Shown here: piece after piece, positions 1 to 9,656 of the stretch
How the letters are laid out: the number at the start of each line of letters is the position of its first letter
Position numbering within the stretch: position 1 is the first letter of the stretch
Assembly (NCBI GenBank): GCA_031002005.1
Contig: CM061919.1
Coordinates: 227,538,739-227,602,738 of the forward strand
Reading direction: 5' to 3'
Length of the DNA: 64,000 bases
DNA from: Vandiemenella viatica
Taxonomy: Eukaryota; Arthropoda; Insecta; Orthoptera; Morabidae
The notes under the pieces: model-generated
Told to the model about the DNA's origin: nothing
What the model saw: only the letters and a program-made list of their open reading frames with translations
The model's database searches: none
Program-made: the position numbers and the translations under genes

Positions 1-832
1 CATTTGAATTTCGTACTGGAATATTCTCAAACGATTATACGATATAACTCTAGGCATAGGCTATATAGGCTGCAGCCTATGAGCCCGCATGGCAAAAACA
101 AAATTTGCTTCTTTCTTATAATTCTTCTTTTCGTATCTTGAAATATTGACTTTTGCGAAATTGGCAACGTGAACATAACTCTCAACTTCGCATTTTCTCT
201 TCTTCTATAATTGTTCAGAGCGATGTTAGCAAATTGTACTAAATTTTTGATTGTTTTCGTTTTATCTCAACGTTATTCGGCTGCAGTGGACGAGGTTAAT
301 CGGACGAACTGGCCGGCCGTTAAATCGGGCGTTACTCGGACGAATGCGGTTCGGACGAAATTCGGTTCCAGTGGACGACCTGTCTTTTTAAGAACTTGCC
401 GACATGGAAGTTCATTAAATACGATGCATGTTAAGTAAGGAAAGATGTGAGTGTTCCTGTCAATACGTCACGTGTTTTCTAATGTATGGGTGTTACTCGA
501 TGTGTAAAACTTCTGCTCGCGAGAGCATGCAGGATATGCCAACGCGATAACCGGTAGTATTTATGGTCCTCAGGGGCCGTAACTGCTCTGGTGGGTTTAG
601 CGCCTTTACGATGAGCAGACAGTGAGAATATTATGGCTGTGTATTACGGGCGACATTTACGATTCACACGCTCTTACCAACTAAACATCTCAGCAGGAAA
701 CTATGCTGACCAGAACGGGGTCTGAAACCGTATCGTTTCCCGGTGGTTGTTCTGCAAGGTGCGGGAAGCCCCTGCTTTAGTCGCTTGTGAAACGCGATCA
801 GAGTTAGGAATACGCTTTTCCTCATGTTCTTA

Positions 833-1232
833 GGGACCGTGCACAAACTACGTGGCTCGGTCCAGGGAGGGAGGGGTTGACTGGAAGGCTACGCTGGGCT
901 ACGTAGGGGAAGGGGAGGGGGAGGGGTTCAGAGCCAGGCGGCGTAGCCTTCTTTTCGTAATATTTTTCGTAGTTAAAATGAGGAACAGAACTCACAACAG
1001 CATGTGAATATTTATTTCCCTCAGTTAATTATCTCCGTATATAATTTACAGTAGTCTCACCAGAGAAAACAGTTCAAAATGTCGTCTGGAATCAAAAGGA
1101 GGAAAAAAGCTACGTGCTACGTGTGTGTGTGGGGGGGTGGGTAGAGGCAAAAGCCACGTAGGGCTACGTGGGGGGGGGGGGGGGGGGTTCATAGGAGGCC
1201 AAAATGGAGCTACGTGGTTTTTGCACGCTCCC
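833..1232. mobile_element. Palindromic Harbinger-like MITE, family F1 (left-arm copy)
   Basis: The element is about 400 bp with long inverted ends, starting GGGACCGTGCACAAACTACG and ending in the inverse, each followed by a G-rich or C-rich block. TTA flanks both sides (830-832 and 1233-1235), a 3-bp target duplication typical of PIF/Harbinger. The interior is AT-rich and non-coding. The same insertion, with the same target site, is in the right arm (50613-51014), so it predates the duplication. Confidence 0.8.
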
Positions 1233-1289
1233 TTAGCCGGGACTCACTTTTCATTCTGTTCAGTTGTTCGGTTTGTCTGCATATCCTGC

Positions 1290-1334
1290 CAGGGCCGGCT
1301 CTAAGAATTTCTTGCCCAGGGTAAAATGGGCTAA

Positions 1335-1376
<42 letters not shown>

Positions 1377-1451
1377 ACAAAGTAGCCGGGCGACAATGGG
1401 CGGATTCTTGGCTTCGAGGCCTGGGGACCCTGCAGCCGGTGTTCGGCCCTG
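1290..1451. mobile_element. hAT-type MITE, internally deleted (left arm)
   Basis: Termini are CAGGGCCGGC and its degraded inverse. It is flanked by the 8-bp duplication TATCCTGC (1282-1289, 1452-1459), the hAT hallmark. The right-arm copy at 50348-50555 has the same duplication and is about 46 bp longer, so this copy lost its distal end after the duplication. A poly-A run of about 30 (1340-1372) makes a meaningless lysine-rich reading frame. Confidence 0.8.
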
Positions 1452-1833
1452 TATCCTGCTGCATAGTTTCGTTCGTCCTTGGTTCCCTATATACCATGCG
1501 TATCTAAACTGCATAATAAAGTTAAATTATTTGAGATTTTTGCTGAATTACGACACTTTATATGTTGTGCACTTGAGTCACATTTTTTGCCATTGTGTGT
1601 CTTGTAATTCTAATGTGTCTAAACCTTTTTTTTTAAATCCGGTGATATAAAAAAGTGTGGGTAGACAATCAGCGGAGTAAATTATGAATTAATTTTCTCT
1701 GTAACTGTATGAATGATAGTGAGGTGCCTAATACAAAATGCTCGTTGAACGTAATAATATAGGGAAAGATTGTGATCACAGGAAATTACTTCAGAACTAA
1801 AATATTCCTCTGTTGTAGCACTACGCTCTTATC

Positions 1834-2193
1834 TCAATCTCTGCGCGACTTTATCGTTTTAATATTATAACTCGTTGCGTTTCTGCACAGATTCAGGAAG
1901 TTCAACAGAGAGATCCACGACGGAAGTAGATAAGGATCAAGATAAGTGTTCTGTGAAGCGTTTCCTTTGAAGCAAGTCCTCTTGGATGAGAGCGGTGGCT
2001 GTTCGCGGTAGAGGATGTTCTCAGCAGCCAGTGATACAGCGCCAGAATCTCCGGTAAAACGAAGCGTGTGATTCGGTGTCAAGTGTTGCCCTAGTATCCA
2101 AAAGTTGCACAAAGCAGAAAAGTCACCGCTAAGAGCAATTTCGGCGGAAATGGCAGCGTTTACTGCCACGTAGATGCTCCTCTCATTGTGCAT
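1834..2193 (-). other. Unrecognised 119-codon open frame kept open in both arms
   Basis: The frame runs minus-strand for 119 codons. The right arm has the matching frame on plus (about 49635-49966) with no stop. Many differences between the copies change the amino acid, which argues against strong selection. It overlaps by 20 bp, head to head, with the frame at 2174-2470. I recognise no domain. It could be chance, or a fragment of an ancient mobile-element or host exon. Confidence 0.25.
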
Positions 2194-2470
2194 TTTATAT
2201 AACGGGGATGATTTTAAACTGCCATCTTTATCAGTTTACTGTCTTACGTTTTTAATCAATAGTGGCTGTCTAATTCTAATCAGGAAAGTGGATTACTTCT
2301 TCAATGCAACGGAAAGGACGCGATCTCGGGTAATTTTTTCGTATGTGTCAGTGATACGGCTGGTATCAGAAAAGTACCACACTTCATGGTTAAAACTTTT
2401 AAAATCATTTTTTTTGGAAAGGAAAAATATGTTGACTGTAAACAGCTGCATTTGCAGATATCTGACTTAG
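2174..2470 (+). other. Unrecognised 98-codon open frame, also open in the right arm
   Basis: The right-arm counterpart is 49264-49608 on minus. The central stretch, about 60 residues with a hydrophobic segment followed by a charged RKVDYFFNATER motif, aligns between arms; the C-terminal parts diverge by frameshift. The translation looks protein-like, but I cannot name a family, and duplication alone would keep the two similar. Confidence 0.25.
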
Positions 2471-2674
2471 GCTGTAATGACTCACGATTAAACCACGCTT
2501 TTTTAAGTACGATTATATAAAAACCTTTGACACATCCAAATTAACTATTCGACGTCGTAGGGAGTCTTACAACAGGCTCTGTTGTGCTATACAAAATAAA
2601 TTACCTTTTACATCCTTAATTCTAGCATTTTTTTTTTTTGTCTCTTCCTTTCTTTTTCTTTTTTTGTGTACCAA

Positions 2675-2830
2675 ACCTGGAGTGTGGGTGGTTAAAGCTT
2701 GAGTATGGCATCTTGGAGGACGTGGGTTCAAATTTGCGTCGCGCTACAAGATTTCGGTTTTCAGGGGAAATGCTACTGTGGTCTTATTCCTATCAGTTTC
2801 TATTCCTCGCCCCCTCTTTTTTTGTAGGCG
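2675..2830 (+). repeat. Old SINE1 copy (left arm)
   Basis: A degenerate tRNA-type head (GGTGGTTAAAGC...GGGTTCAAAT) is followed by the SINE1 body signature ATTTCGGTTTTC. The right-arm counterpart is 48955-49115 on minus. No target duplication is readable. Confidence 0.6.
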
Positions 2831-3084
2831 TTTTGTTAATCAAGCGAAAAATTAGGCACCGCTTGGTGCAGGATAGTAGAAAAATCCATAAAAAAGGATT
2901 TACAAACGTGTATAACTTTCACATATTGGAATACACGATTGCCGCCAGTCAAATACTGTTTACGAACTGCATGAAATCACATTGTTCTTGTATCCATCGC
3001 TACATCTTTATATATTCCTCAGCACAAAAGGTCATACGTGCTGTAAATACGATACCAGCGTATCCAAAGCAACGGAAACAAGTT

Positions 3085-3160
3085 GCTGACTTCAACCTGC
3101 GCCCTGCCGAATGCCAAATCTGTGTATTACCGCTCACCCACAAGGCTCGATGCAATCCAA
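3085..3160 (-). repeat. SINE1 head remnant (left arm); full copy in the right arm
   Basis: Only the antisense tRNA-like head remains. The right arm keeps the body and tail at 48392-48660, so about 240 bp were deleted here after the duplication. Confidence 0.6.
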
Positions 3161-3743
3161 ACGAGCCAACAAACTACGCACTCAACATTCCGCGGTTGCT
3201 CTACGCCACTCCTCACCCGGCGCGGCAGGCCTATTAATGATGAGAGGCACGTTATGACAGCTCACTCGGTAGAAACTGTCCTTCCGGGCGCATTTTATCG
3301 ACCTTGCTGGTCACGTGGAGGGCTGATTCACGGCCGGTGAAGCTACGTAAGACACGGCACGCAATGTGAATCACCCCGCACCTGCCGCAGACATTCACCT
3401 GTCGGCGTGTGGTATATCGCAGAAACTTCTTCCCCCTCGGATTAGATACACGCTTCCCCATTTCGCAATAACTTAAATGATAAAATTCCAGAAGTACCTT
3501 CTTATCAAGAATGAGAACATTCAGCTTGAGTGAAACCAGCGGAAATGGAACGTCCGCTTCGTCACCTAGCTCATGCTAGGTCGATAAGTATATCGATACG
3601 ATCTTCTACATAAGATCGATTAGTATGTTACGGTAGCTCTGCGATGCAGCACGAATACTCCATTACAACCAAGTGTTAATATAACTCTCTGTGGTAGAGG
3701 TAATGTCGCCTTGTAAGTCACGGAATGCCTTTGCTTGATCTTA

Positions 3744-4115
3744 GGGGGCATCCATAAATTACGTGAGGTCAAATGGGGGAGGGGGGGGGGCCGGCGAAAT
3801 CTCGCCAAATCTCACCCGGGGAGGGGAGGGGGGGGGGGGGTCCACGGAAATCTCACGTGAAATTTTGAAATTTTTTTTCACGTAGTAGAGCTAAACAAAA
3901 AAAGTCTACTAATTGCACGAAAAGCGATTTTAGGGAGGAATTTCGTCGAAAAAACGGTTTTTGAAGGGTGAGACCTAAAAAAAATGGGGGGGGTTCTCAC
4001 GGACCAGATCTCACCAGGGGGGGGGGGGGTCCGGCCATATCTCACAAAATGTCACCAGAGGGGAGGGGGGTCCGGAAATCCGGAAAAACACCTCACGTAA
4101 TTTATGGATGCTCCC
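3744..4115. mobile_element. Harbinger-like element, family F2, private to the left arm
   Basis: Inverted ends are GGGGGCATCCATAAATTACG and CGTAATTTATGGATGCTCCC, with several G-runs (8-13 G) and repeated AAATCTCAC-type motifs inside. Flanking TTA occurs at 3741-3743 and 4116-4118. The right arm has the empty site, a single TAA at 47779-47781 between the same flanks. This directly shows a 3-bp duplication and insertion after the arms split. No coding potential. Confidence 0.85.
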
Positions 4116-4368
4116 TTATGGGGTCTGGTGTAAGTTAGTACCCAAGTTTGCACTCATCAGTAATTAGTGTATCTTACTAACCAGCAGCCGCCTGCGCCAC
4201 GGGATTGGGCCGTCTGAAGAATTATCTGTCATTACGGCAGGGATGGTGAGGCGAGGAGCGTTTCGCCACCAATTAAGGGTGCCCACGGGGAGCAGCGCGG
4301 GCGCAGCGCAGGCCACGAACCAGGCCGAAGACCATCCAGAACCTGGCCATATAGCTAATGCCTCTCTA

Positions 4369-4641
4369 TTAGTCCCGCGAGGGTTCGGCTCCACCCACCC
4401 CCATACGGAGACAAGGTGGAAGCACGTTCTCCCATGCCCAACCTACAGCGTAAAGCGTCAGTGATGAGCACAGTTTCCCGCACTGCGAGGCACGCTCCAA
4501 GCGTGCGTTCCCCAGCGCCCAACCGACGCACAAGGAGCCACTGATGGGTACAGGTTCCCGCACACTGGTCCAAGCTTCAAACAGAGCCATTGTAGCGCAG
4601 TCCCACCGCAGCAGTCCGAAGACCGCCGCAGAGTTCAGCAT
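4369..4641 (-). other. 90-codon open frame over an internal tandem repeat; probably non-coding
   Basis: The right arm has the matching frame at 47275-47544 (89 codons). The DNA contains two diverged tandem units of about 75-80 bp, each with a TGCGGGAA start and a GGTTGGGC core. About 11 of 90 residues differ between arms, and a second overlapping frame is equally open. It reads as repeat structure rather than a gene. Confidence 0.3.
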
Positions 4642-4747
4642 GTGTTGCTATCGTATCCGGGTCAGATGTTCCGACTAGGGTTGTAACGGAAGTCATCTTT
4701 GCGGTTGGGGATACTGATGCAGATGTTCAGTGCTTTTCATCCGCGGA

Positions 4748-4986
4748 CAGGGCCGGCGTTAGGGGGCGAGTAAGTGGGTCAAATGTTACCGGGCCCGCCC
4801 GGCTGATGGGGAGTCCGATCACCGGCTATAGGGTCTCCCACTCGAAAAGTTGAAGAGCTAAAAAAATAAAGAAAAAAAAAAGGTTCGCCAATTTGATCTG
4901 AGGGAGGGGGAGGGCTCTAACTCATAAATTCGCCAATGGGCCCCCAACAGATTACCCCGGGCCCCAAAATCCTAGCGCCTGCCCTG
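4748..4986. mobile_element. hAT-type MITE, private to the left arm
   Basis: Ends are CAGGGCCGGCGTTAGG and inverse CCTAGCGCCTGCCCTG. The 8-bp duplication is TCCGCGGA (4740-4747) and TCCACGGA (4987-4994), 7 of 8 matching. The third module copy keeps the uninterrupted site, TCCGCGGA once, at 63569-63576. Same family as the elements at 1290 and 50348. Non-coding. Confidence 0.85.
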
Positions 4987-5371
4987 TCCACGGATGCTTT
5001 ACCGAATCGGAAATGGAAAAATAAATTTATAATTATTTAGATGTTAATATTTTATCAAAAATTAACTTAAAATTAAAACAAGTATATTTTTATGCTAAAT
5101 TCTATATCTTTTCATAAGCAAAGTGTATTTCCATATAATACTGCCATATTTATTTATTTTTTGCCTCATCTTTCAACAGCAAAAACCGTGGGATGATTTC
5201 ACAAGCCAATTAAATTATTTACATAACCATGCACGCGTCTAAAAAACAATCATTGTCATACTGTATGAACTTCCTGGATTTCGCGGCTCGACTAATTCAA
5301 GCGTCAAGCACAAGGCTACCCCACGGCACATCTCCGTGTTTGCCACCCGCCTTTCTACCGCTCTAGTGGTT

Positions 5372-5707
5372 CATCCACAGTACAACTTGCAGGATCTAAG
5401 ATGATCCGATCTTCGATAAAGGACCCTTGATGGACCTTGAAAGGGGTTAAGGGATTAAGTGTAGGACGTGTTGGATGTTGTTGGATTCCCAGACAACCAA
5501 CACGCGGCCTTTATGTCCAACAAGCTGTGGCGTTGGATAATGATTGGAGGAATTATCCTACGAGTGTGCGATAAGGACACTGGCGCACCTAGAAAGTACG
5601 AGTGGGAAGGACTGCTTGGAACATTTTGTTGGACCCCTTCTTGTAGTGTGCATGAGCGCATCCTATGGTGGTTGACCACGGATGTCCTAAACGTTGGACT
5701 GTGAATA
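5372..5707. repeat. Short inverted-end MITE (family F5), left arm
   Basis: The ends read (T)CCACAGTACAAC and GTTGGACTGTGAATAG, which are inverses. Copies are at 46493-46830 and 62874-63225. About 335 bp, no coding potential; superfamily not assignable. Confidence 0.55.
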
Positions 5708-5785
5708 GGTCGCTTTACTTAAAATACAAGTTCATACTTGTAAATTCGTCGCTTAACCGTTCATTTCATTGTTACTTTTATTTTA

Positions 5786-6008
5786 CCGAGCGTGGTGGAC
5801 TCGCATTCGGGAGGACGGTGGTTCGAATCCCCGTCCGGGCATCCAGATTTTGGTTTTCCATGGTTTCCCAAATCACTCCAGGCAAATGCCGGGATGCTTC
5901 CTTCAAAAGGCCATGGCCGAATTCCTTCCCATTCCTTGCCCTCCCCCCCATCCTTTCCCGTCTCTAAAGACCTCGCTGTTAGAGAGACGTTAAGCAGATA
6001 AAAAAAAA
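5786..6008 (+). mobile_element. SINE1 insertion private to the left arm
   Basis: tRNA-derived SINE: head CCGAGCGTGGTGG, box B GGTTCGAATCC, body signature CCATGGTTTCCC, tail subtype ending GACGTTAAGCAG plus A-run. The box A segment is deleted. Flanks TATTTTA (5779-5785) and TATTTCA (6009-6015) form a target duplication, and the right arm has the empty site near 46403-46411. Transcription would have been by RNA polymerase III, mobilised by a LINE in trans. Confidence 0.85.
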
Positions 6009-6050
6009 TATTTCAGGACCGTAAGGAAAAAACAATGACGTTGTTGTTAT

Positions 6051-6288
6051 CTCTTTTTGCTTATGGCTTTACGGCTTGTCGACGTAGGGGTCATAGAGGC
6101 GAGAAAGGATGGGGACAAGGAACGGGAAGGAATCCGGCCATGGCCTTTGGAAGGAAGCATCCTGGCATTCGCTTCGAGTCATTTGGGGAAACCATGGAAA
6201 ACCCAAATGTGGATGCCTGTACTGGGATTCGAACCACGCGTCCCCCGAATGCGAGGCCAGAGCGTTACCGCCCACCCACCACACTCGG
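6051..6288 (-). mobile_element. SINE1, shared by both arms
   Basis: Full-length antisense SINE1 with the other tail subtype (GGCGTAAAGCCATAAG class). TTGTTGTTA flanks it (6041-6049, 6290-6298). The right-arm copy (46243-46369) has an internal deletion of about 115 bp. Confidence 0.85.
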
Positions 6289-6557
6289 TTTGTTGTTAGT
6301 TAAGCGACGATGGACAGAAAATCATATAAAGAGAAAAGAATAGTATATATTGCAATGTTAACAAAACATCCGCTACACATCCAGATTAAAAATTGTGGAT
6401 GCGAAAGCGGAGGTAGGATTTCACAAGAAATTTCTGCACTTGCGGTTGCGATGCGGAGCTCCATTACATCCCTCGTTCGGACCCATGAGCTACCAATCCC
6501 TACACGATCTATCATAACAGCAAAGTTGTTGGTGCATATCTGTGGAAAGGGTATAGA

Positions 6558-6779
6558 TTTTTTTTTAATGACATCGTGGTCATTAGAGGCGGGAAAGGAC
6601 TTGGGGCAAGGAACGGGAAGGAATTTGGCCATAGCCGTTTGAAGGAAGCATCCCGGCATTCGCCTGGAGTTATTTGGGGAAACCATGGTAAACCCTAATC
6701 TTGATGCCCGGACGGGGATTCGAACCGCCGCCCTCCCAAATGCGACGCCAGAGCGTTAACCGCTCACCCACCACGCTTG
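6558..6779 (-). mobile_element. SINE1
   Basis: Antisense copy: T-run, GTCATTAGAGGCGGGAAAGG, body, then box B complement GGATTCGAACC and head complement CACCCACCACGC. It lies just inside the left arm's inner boundary. Confidence 0.85.
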
Positions 6780-7222
6780 TACAATACTCGAATGCAGTGG
6801 ACGTTGCGGTTGGTTTTCAGCGCTCCTAATTTTTTCTTGGTCCGGAAACGCCCCCTTTGATCTCTTCAACGCCCACCGTTCGGGTCCCGCCCCCTTTAGG
6901 AATCACTGCTGCAGATGAACGCCGTCAGTCAACTGAATGATTAACAGAAAGTTACCTACGGAATATTGTCTGCTGCGTGTGGTATGCGCGGCTAGTTTAC
7001 TGTTCGTTGGAATGAGACGGTCGTAAAATCACGCCTCAGGTATGCCCTATCGCGAGGCTTGTTATCACTATCGAGGACAGCTGGGGAAGTTTGAGTCTTT
7101 ATCACCACGCTCCAGTCACTGCTCAGGCCGGCTGGAATTCCTTACAGTAATGACAGTCTGTGAATAGAAAGTTCGAATTCAATATTTGGGCGTTACAATC
7201 GCTCCAAACGTCAGGCAGTGTA
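6780..7222. other. No recognisable feature
   Basis: Mixed-composition sequence with no long frame, repeat match or RNA gene that I can see. Confidence 0.5.
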
Positions 7223-7968
7223 GGGGCGTCCATTAATTACGTGAAGTGAAATGGGGGGGGGGGGTCCTGCGTAATCCCAACAAGGGGAAGGCAGATCGAC
7301 AGAAATCTAATGTCATTTTTTTTTAAATCCTTGCAAAACAGTAGACCTAAAAATAAGGTCTATAAACCAAATCGTTTCCAACGTCAGGGAGGGGGGGGGG
7401 GGGGGATCTCACCGCGCTTGAAAGGGAGTGTGCATAAACCACGTAGCTCCATTTTGGTTTCCTGTGAACCCCCCTCCCCCCACGTAGCCCGACGTGGCTT
7501 TTGTCTCTCCCCCCCCCTACGTAGCACGTAGCTTTTTTCTATATTGATTCCAGAAGACATTTTGTACTGTTTTCTCTTGTTAGACTATGGTAAATTACAT
7601 CCGTGGATAATTAAATGACGGAAATAAATATTTACATGCTTCTGTGTGTTCTGTATCTCATTTTAACTGTGACAAATAATTGAAAGAGAAGCTACGTGGT
7701 GTGGCTCGGAAACTCCCCCCCCCCCCGGCACGTAGCTCAACGTAGCTTTCCAACCAACCCCTCCCCCCCCTAGATCGAGCCACGTAGTTTATGCACAATC
7801 CCAAAACAGTAGAGCTAAATTACGAGGTCGTCAGTGGGGGGGGGGGGGGGGGCGTTAACCTCAAATATCTCACCTCACCATAGTGTGGGGAGGTCCCCAC
7901 CAGATCTCACGCTTGGGGGGGGGGGGAGATTTCCGAAAAAACACCTCACGTAATTAATGGATGCCCTC
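7223..7968. mobile_element. Harbinger-like element F2, interrupted by an F1 MITE
   Basis: Ends are GGGGCGTCCATTAATTACG and CGTAATTAATGGATGCCC. Target triplets are GTA (7220-7222) and TTA (7969-7971), imperfect. Three long G-runs lie within. An F1 MITE sits inside at 7424-7802, so F1 moved after this copy. Confidence 0.75.
7424..7802. mobile_element. Harbinger-like MITE F1 nested in F2
   Basis: Inverted ends GGGAGTGTGCATAAACCACG and inverse ending CACAATCCC, flanked by AAA on both sides (7421-7423, 7803-7805). The C-rich blocks and AT-rich centre match the other F1 copies. Non-coding. Confidence 0.8.
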
Positions 7969-8063
7969 TTAAAGCAGAGAAATAGGAGACATACTAATGT
8001 GTTTAGCAAAGCAATAAAGACGTATGCTGTTATTTTCTTATGGTCTTGAATTTCCACTTCGGG

Positions 8064-8300
8064 TTTTTTTTTTTAGTTAGGCTTTTTCGCCTCTTCGATG
8101 TAATTGGAAGGCCGGAAAGGACTGAGGACAAGGGACGGGAAGAAATTCGACCTTGGAATTTTGAAGGAACCATCCCGGTATTCGCCTAGAGTGATTTGCG
8201 GAAACTATGAAAAACCCTAATCATGATGGCCGGAAGGCGGTTCGAACACATGTCCTCCCGAACGCGAGGCCAGAGCATTACCATCACCCACCACGCTTGG
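8064..8300 (-). mobile_element. SINE1, diverged
   Basis: Antisense: T-run, GCCTCTTCGATGTAATTGG, GGAAAGGACTGAGGACAAGG, then box B complement and head complement CACCCACCACGCTTGG. Confidence 0.75.
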
Positions 8301-8444
8301 TTTTAGTTCGTAAGAGGGAAGTTATAGAAAAAAAAAGTCAAGAGCAAAATATTGCTGCAACAGCTTCGAATTAACTAATAAAAGGAAAATGAATGTGCAC
8401 CGGAAATAAAAATAATTTAGTTCGACACTAGTTACAAAAAGAGT

Positions 8445-8600
8445 CTCGTGAGGGTGGTGGCGAGTTCGATTCCTGGTCCGGCAATCCTGACTTCTGTTTT
8501 CCATGGTTTTCCTAAATCACTCGGGGAGAGTGCCGGAATGGTTGCTACAAAGTGCTATTACCGAATTTCTTCAATTTCTTTTCCGCAGTCCTCTTCATGC
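8445..8600 (+). repeat. Old SINE1 fragment
   Basis: It starts near box B (GAGTTCGATTCC) and keeps CCATGGTTTTCC and a diverged body. The CT-rich 3' part runs up to the F3 element. Confidence 0.6.
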
Positions 8601-8604
8601 ATTA

Positions 8605-9653
8605 GGCCTCTATTTCCACTAAGCGGCTAGCCGCGGGCGGCTGGCCGCGCACGATTGTTATTTATTCAGTTATGGCATTGACCATACCCACTGACGCGAC
8701 CGCGACTTGGCAGTCGTCGCGACTGCAAAAGAACACGCGACTCGGGCAGCCGCGCGCGACTCAATAGCGATGTAAACTTACTGCGCCATTCACACTGCGC
8801 GACTAACCGCGCGCGGCTGACCGCCTTTCACGCACAAAATTACGCAAAATACACGTAGTTTACGCTATCTATAGAAAAATCTATGTCTGCGTTTAAAGCT
8901 CTGTGAAATATACGCTATTTAATAAGAGATGGAATGGGATTCATTGCAAGACAGGATGAAGGTGAAGAGAGTCATGGGTGTGTACAACTCGTATATTGGT
9001 GAGGAGACATGGAAAGATATTGGTGTAAGAATGAAAAGTAATGCATGGAAGGGAAAAGATGACCATGACCACAAGCTGGGACTCGATTTCAGGCAAGGAA
9101 GATTCTCTTCTTTAGGTAAGGGTGTCAGGGATTGGAATAAGTTACTAAGAGAAGTGATGAATAATTTACCAAAAAGTTGAAAGAATATAAAGTTAAAATT
9201 TGTAGAGTGCGAATGTACGTGGATGCAGGTAGAAGGGAAATTGCCACCGGAGCGTGCGCTCTATTGCAATTTAATTTAATTAATTATATCAAATTTATCG
9301 CCTTACCTGCAGTTAAAAATTCTTTTTTGTTGTCAAAGTTCGCCCTCTATATGGACGCAAAACTTTATCAGTTAGTTAGAAAGGATCGTCACCGACGAAA
9401 ACATAGCGTATCGGTGTGTTATTTTTATTGAATATATTATATCGATATATAGATGCGACACTGCATTTCCCTTAAGCTCCGACATCAATGCAAAAAACAA
9501 AGAATGTATCCAAATCTATGTTTTTCTTTTCTTTTTGTTAACATCATTTATTTCTTCGACATCCATTTTGGAAATGAGCTACAACAGTCGCTACAAAACT
9601 AGCCGCTAGCGACTGCGGTCGCCCGCGACTAGCCGCGTAGTGGAAAAGCAGCC
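8605..9653. mobile_element. Harbinger-like element, family F3, with CpG-rich ends
   Basis: About 50-bp inverted ends (GGCCTCTATTTCCACTAAGC; inverse of GGCTGCTTTTCCACTACGCG), flanked by TTA at 8602-8604 and 9654-9656. Subterminal zones carry many CGCGACT/GCCGCGGGC motifs in both orientations, probable transposase-binding arrays by analogy with PIF/Harbinger and ISL2EU elements. It encodes nothing of its own; a CR1 LINE tail is inserted at about 8927-9275. Confidence 0.7.
8927..9275 (+). pseudogene. CR1-like LINE 3' end (family A), inside F3
   Basis: The frame 8929-9180 (83 codons, stop before a second frame) reads as the C-terminus of a non-LTR retrotransposon ORF2: EWDSLQDR, then R-G-RFSSLGKGVRDWNKL, a pattern common to CR1/L2-type ends. 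Related ends lie at 31040-31420 (minus), 41945-42146 and 56845-57465. It is severely 5'-truncated and inactive. Confidence 0.7.
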
Positions 9654-9656
9654 TTA

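Larger units (their letters stand above)
1..6347 (+). repeat. Left arm of a large inverted duplication
   Basis: This segment matches 46193-51848 in reverse complement almost from end to end. Base 1 pairs with base 51848, so the arm may extend beyond the window. Anchors are the first 90 bases, the palindromic MITE at 833-1232, the hAT MITE at 1290-1451, the open frames at 1834-2470 and the SINE at 6051-6288. Divergence judged by eye ranges from about 2% (around 3240-3370) to about 10% (around 1850-1930). Private to this arm are a Harbinger-like element (3744-4115), a hAT MITE (4748-4986) and a SINE (5786-6008). It is either a true segmental duplication or a large mobile element whose ends I cannot define. 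Confidence 0.9.

Noticed and set aside
1260..1650. Frames of 84 and 128 codons with lysine or phenylalanine runs
   Set aside because: They read through the poly-A of a hAT MITE.
4164..4641. Conserved small gene because several frames are open in both arms
   Set aside because: Several overlapping frames are equally open, most differences change residues, and the DNA is an internal tandem repeat.
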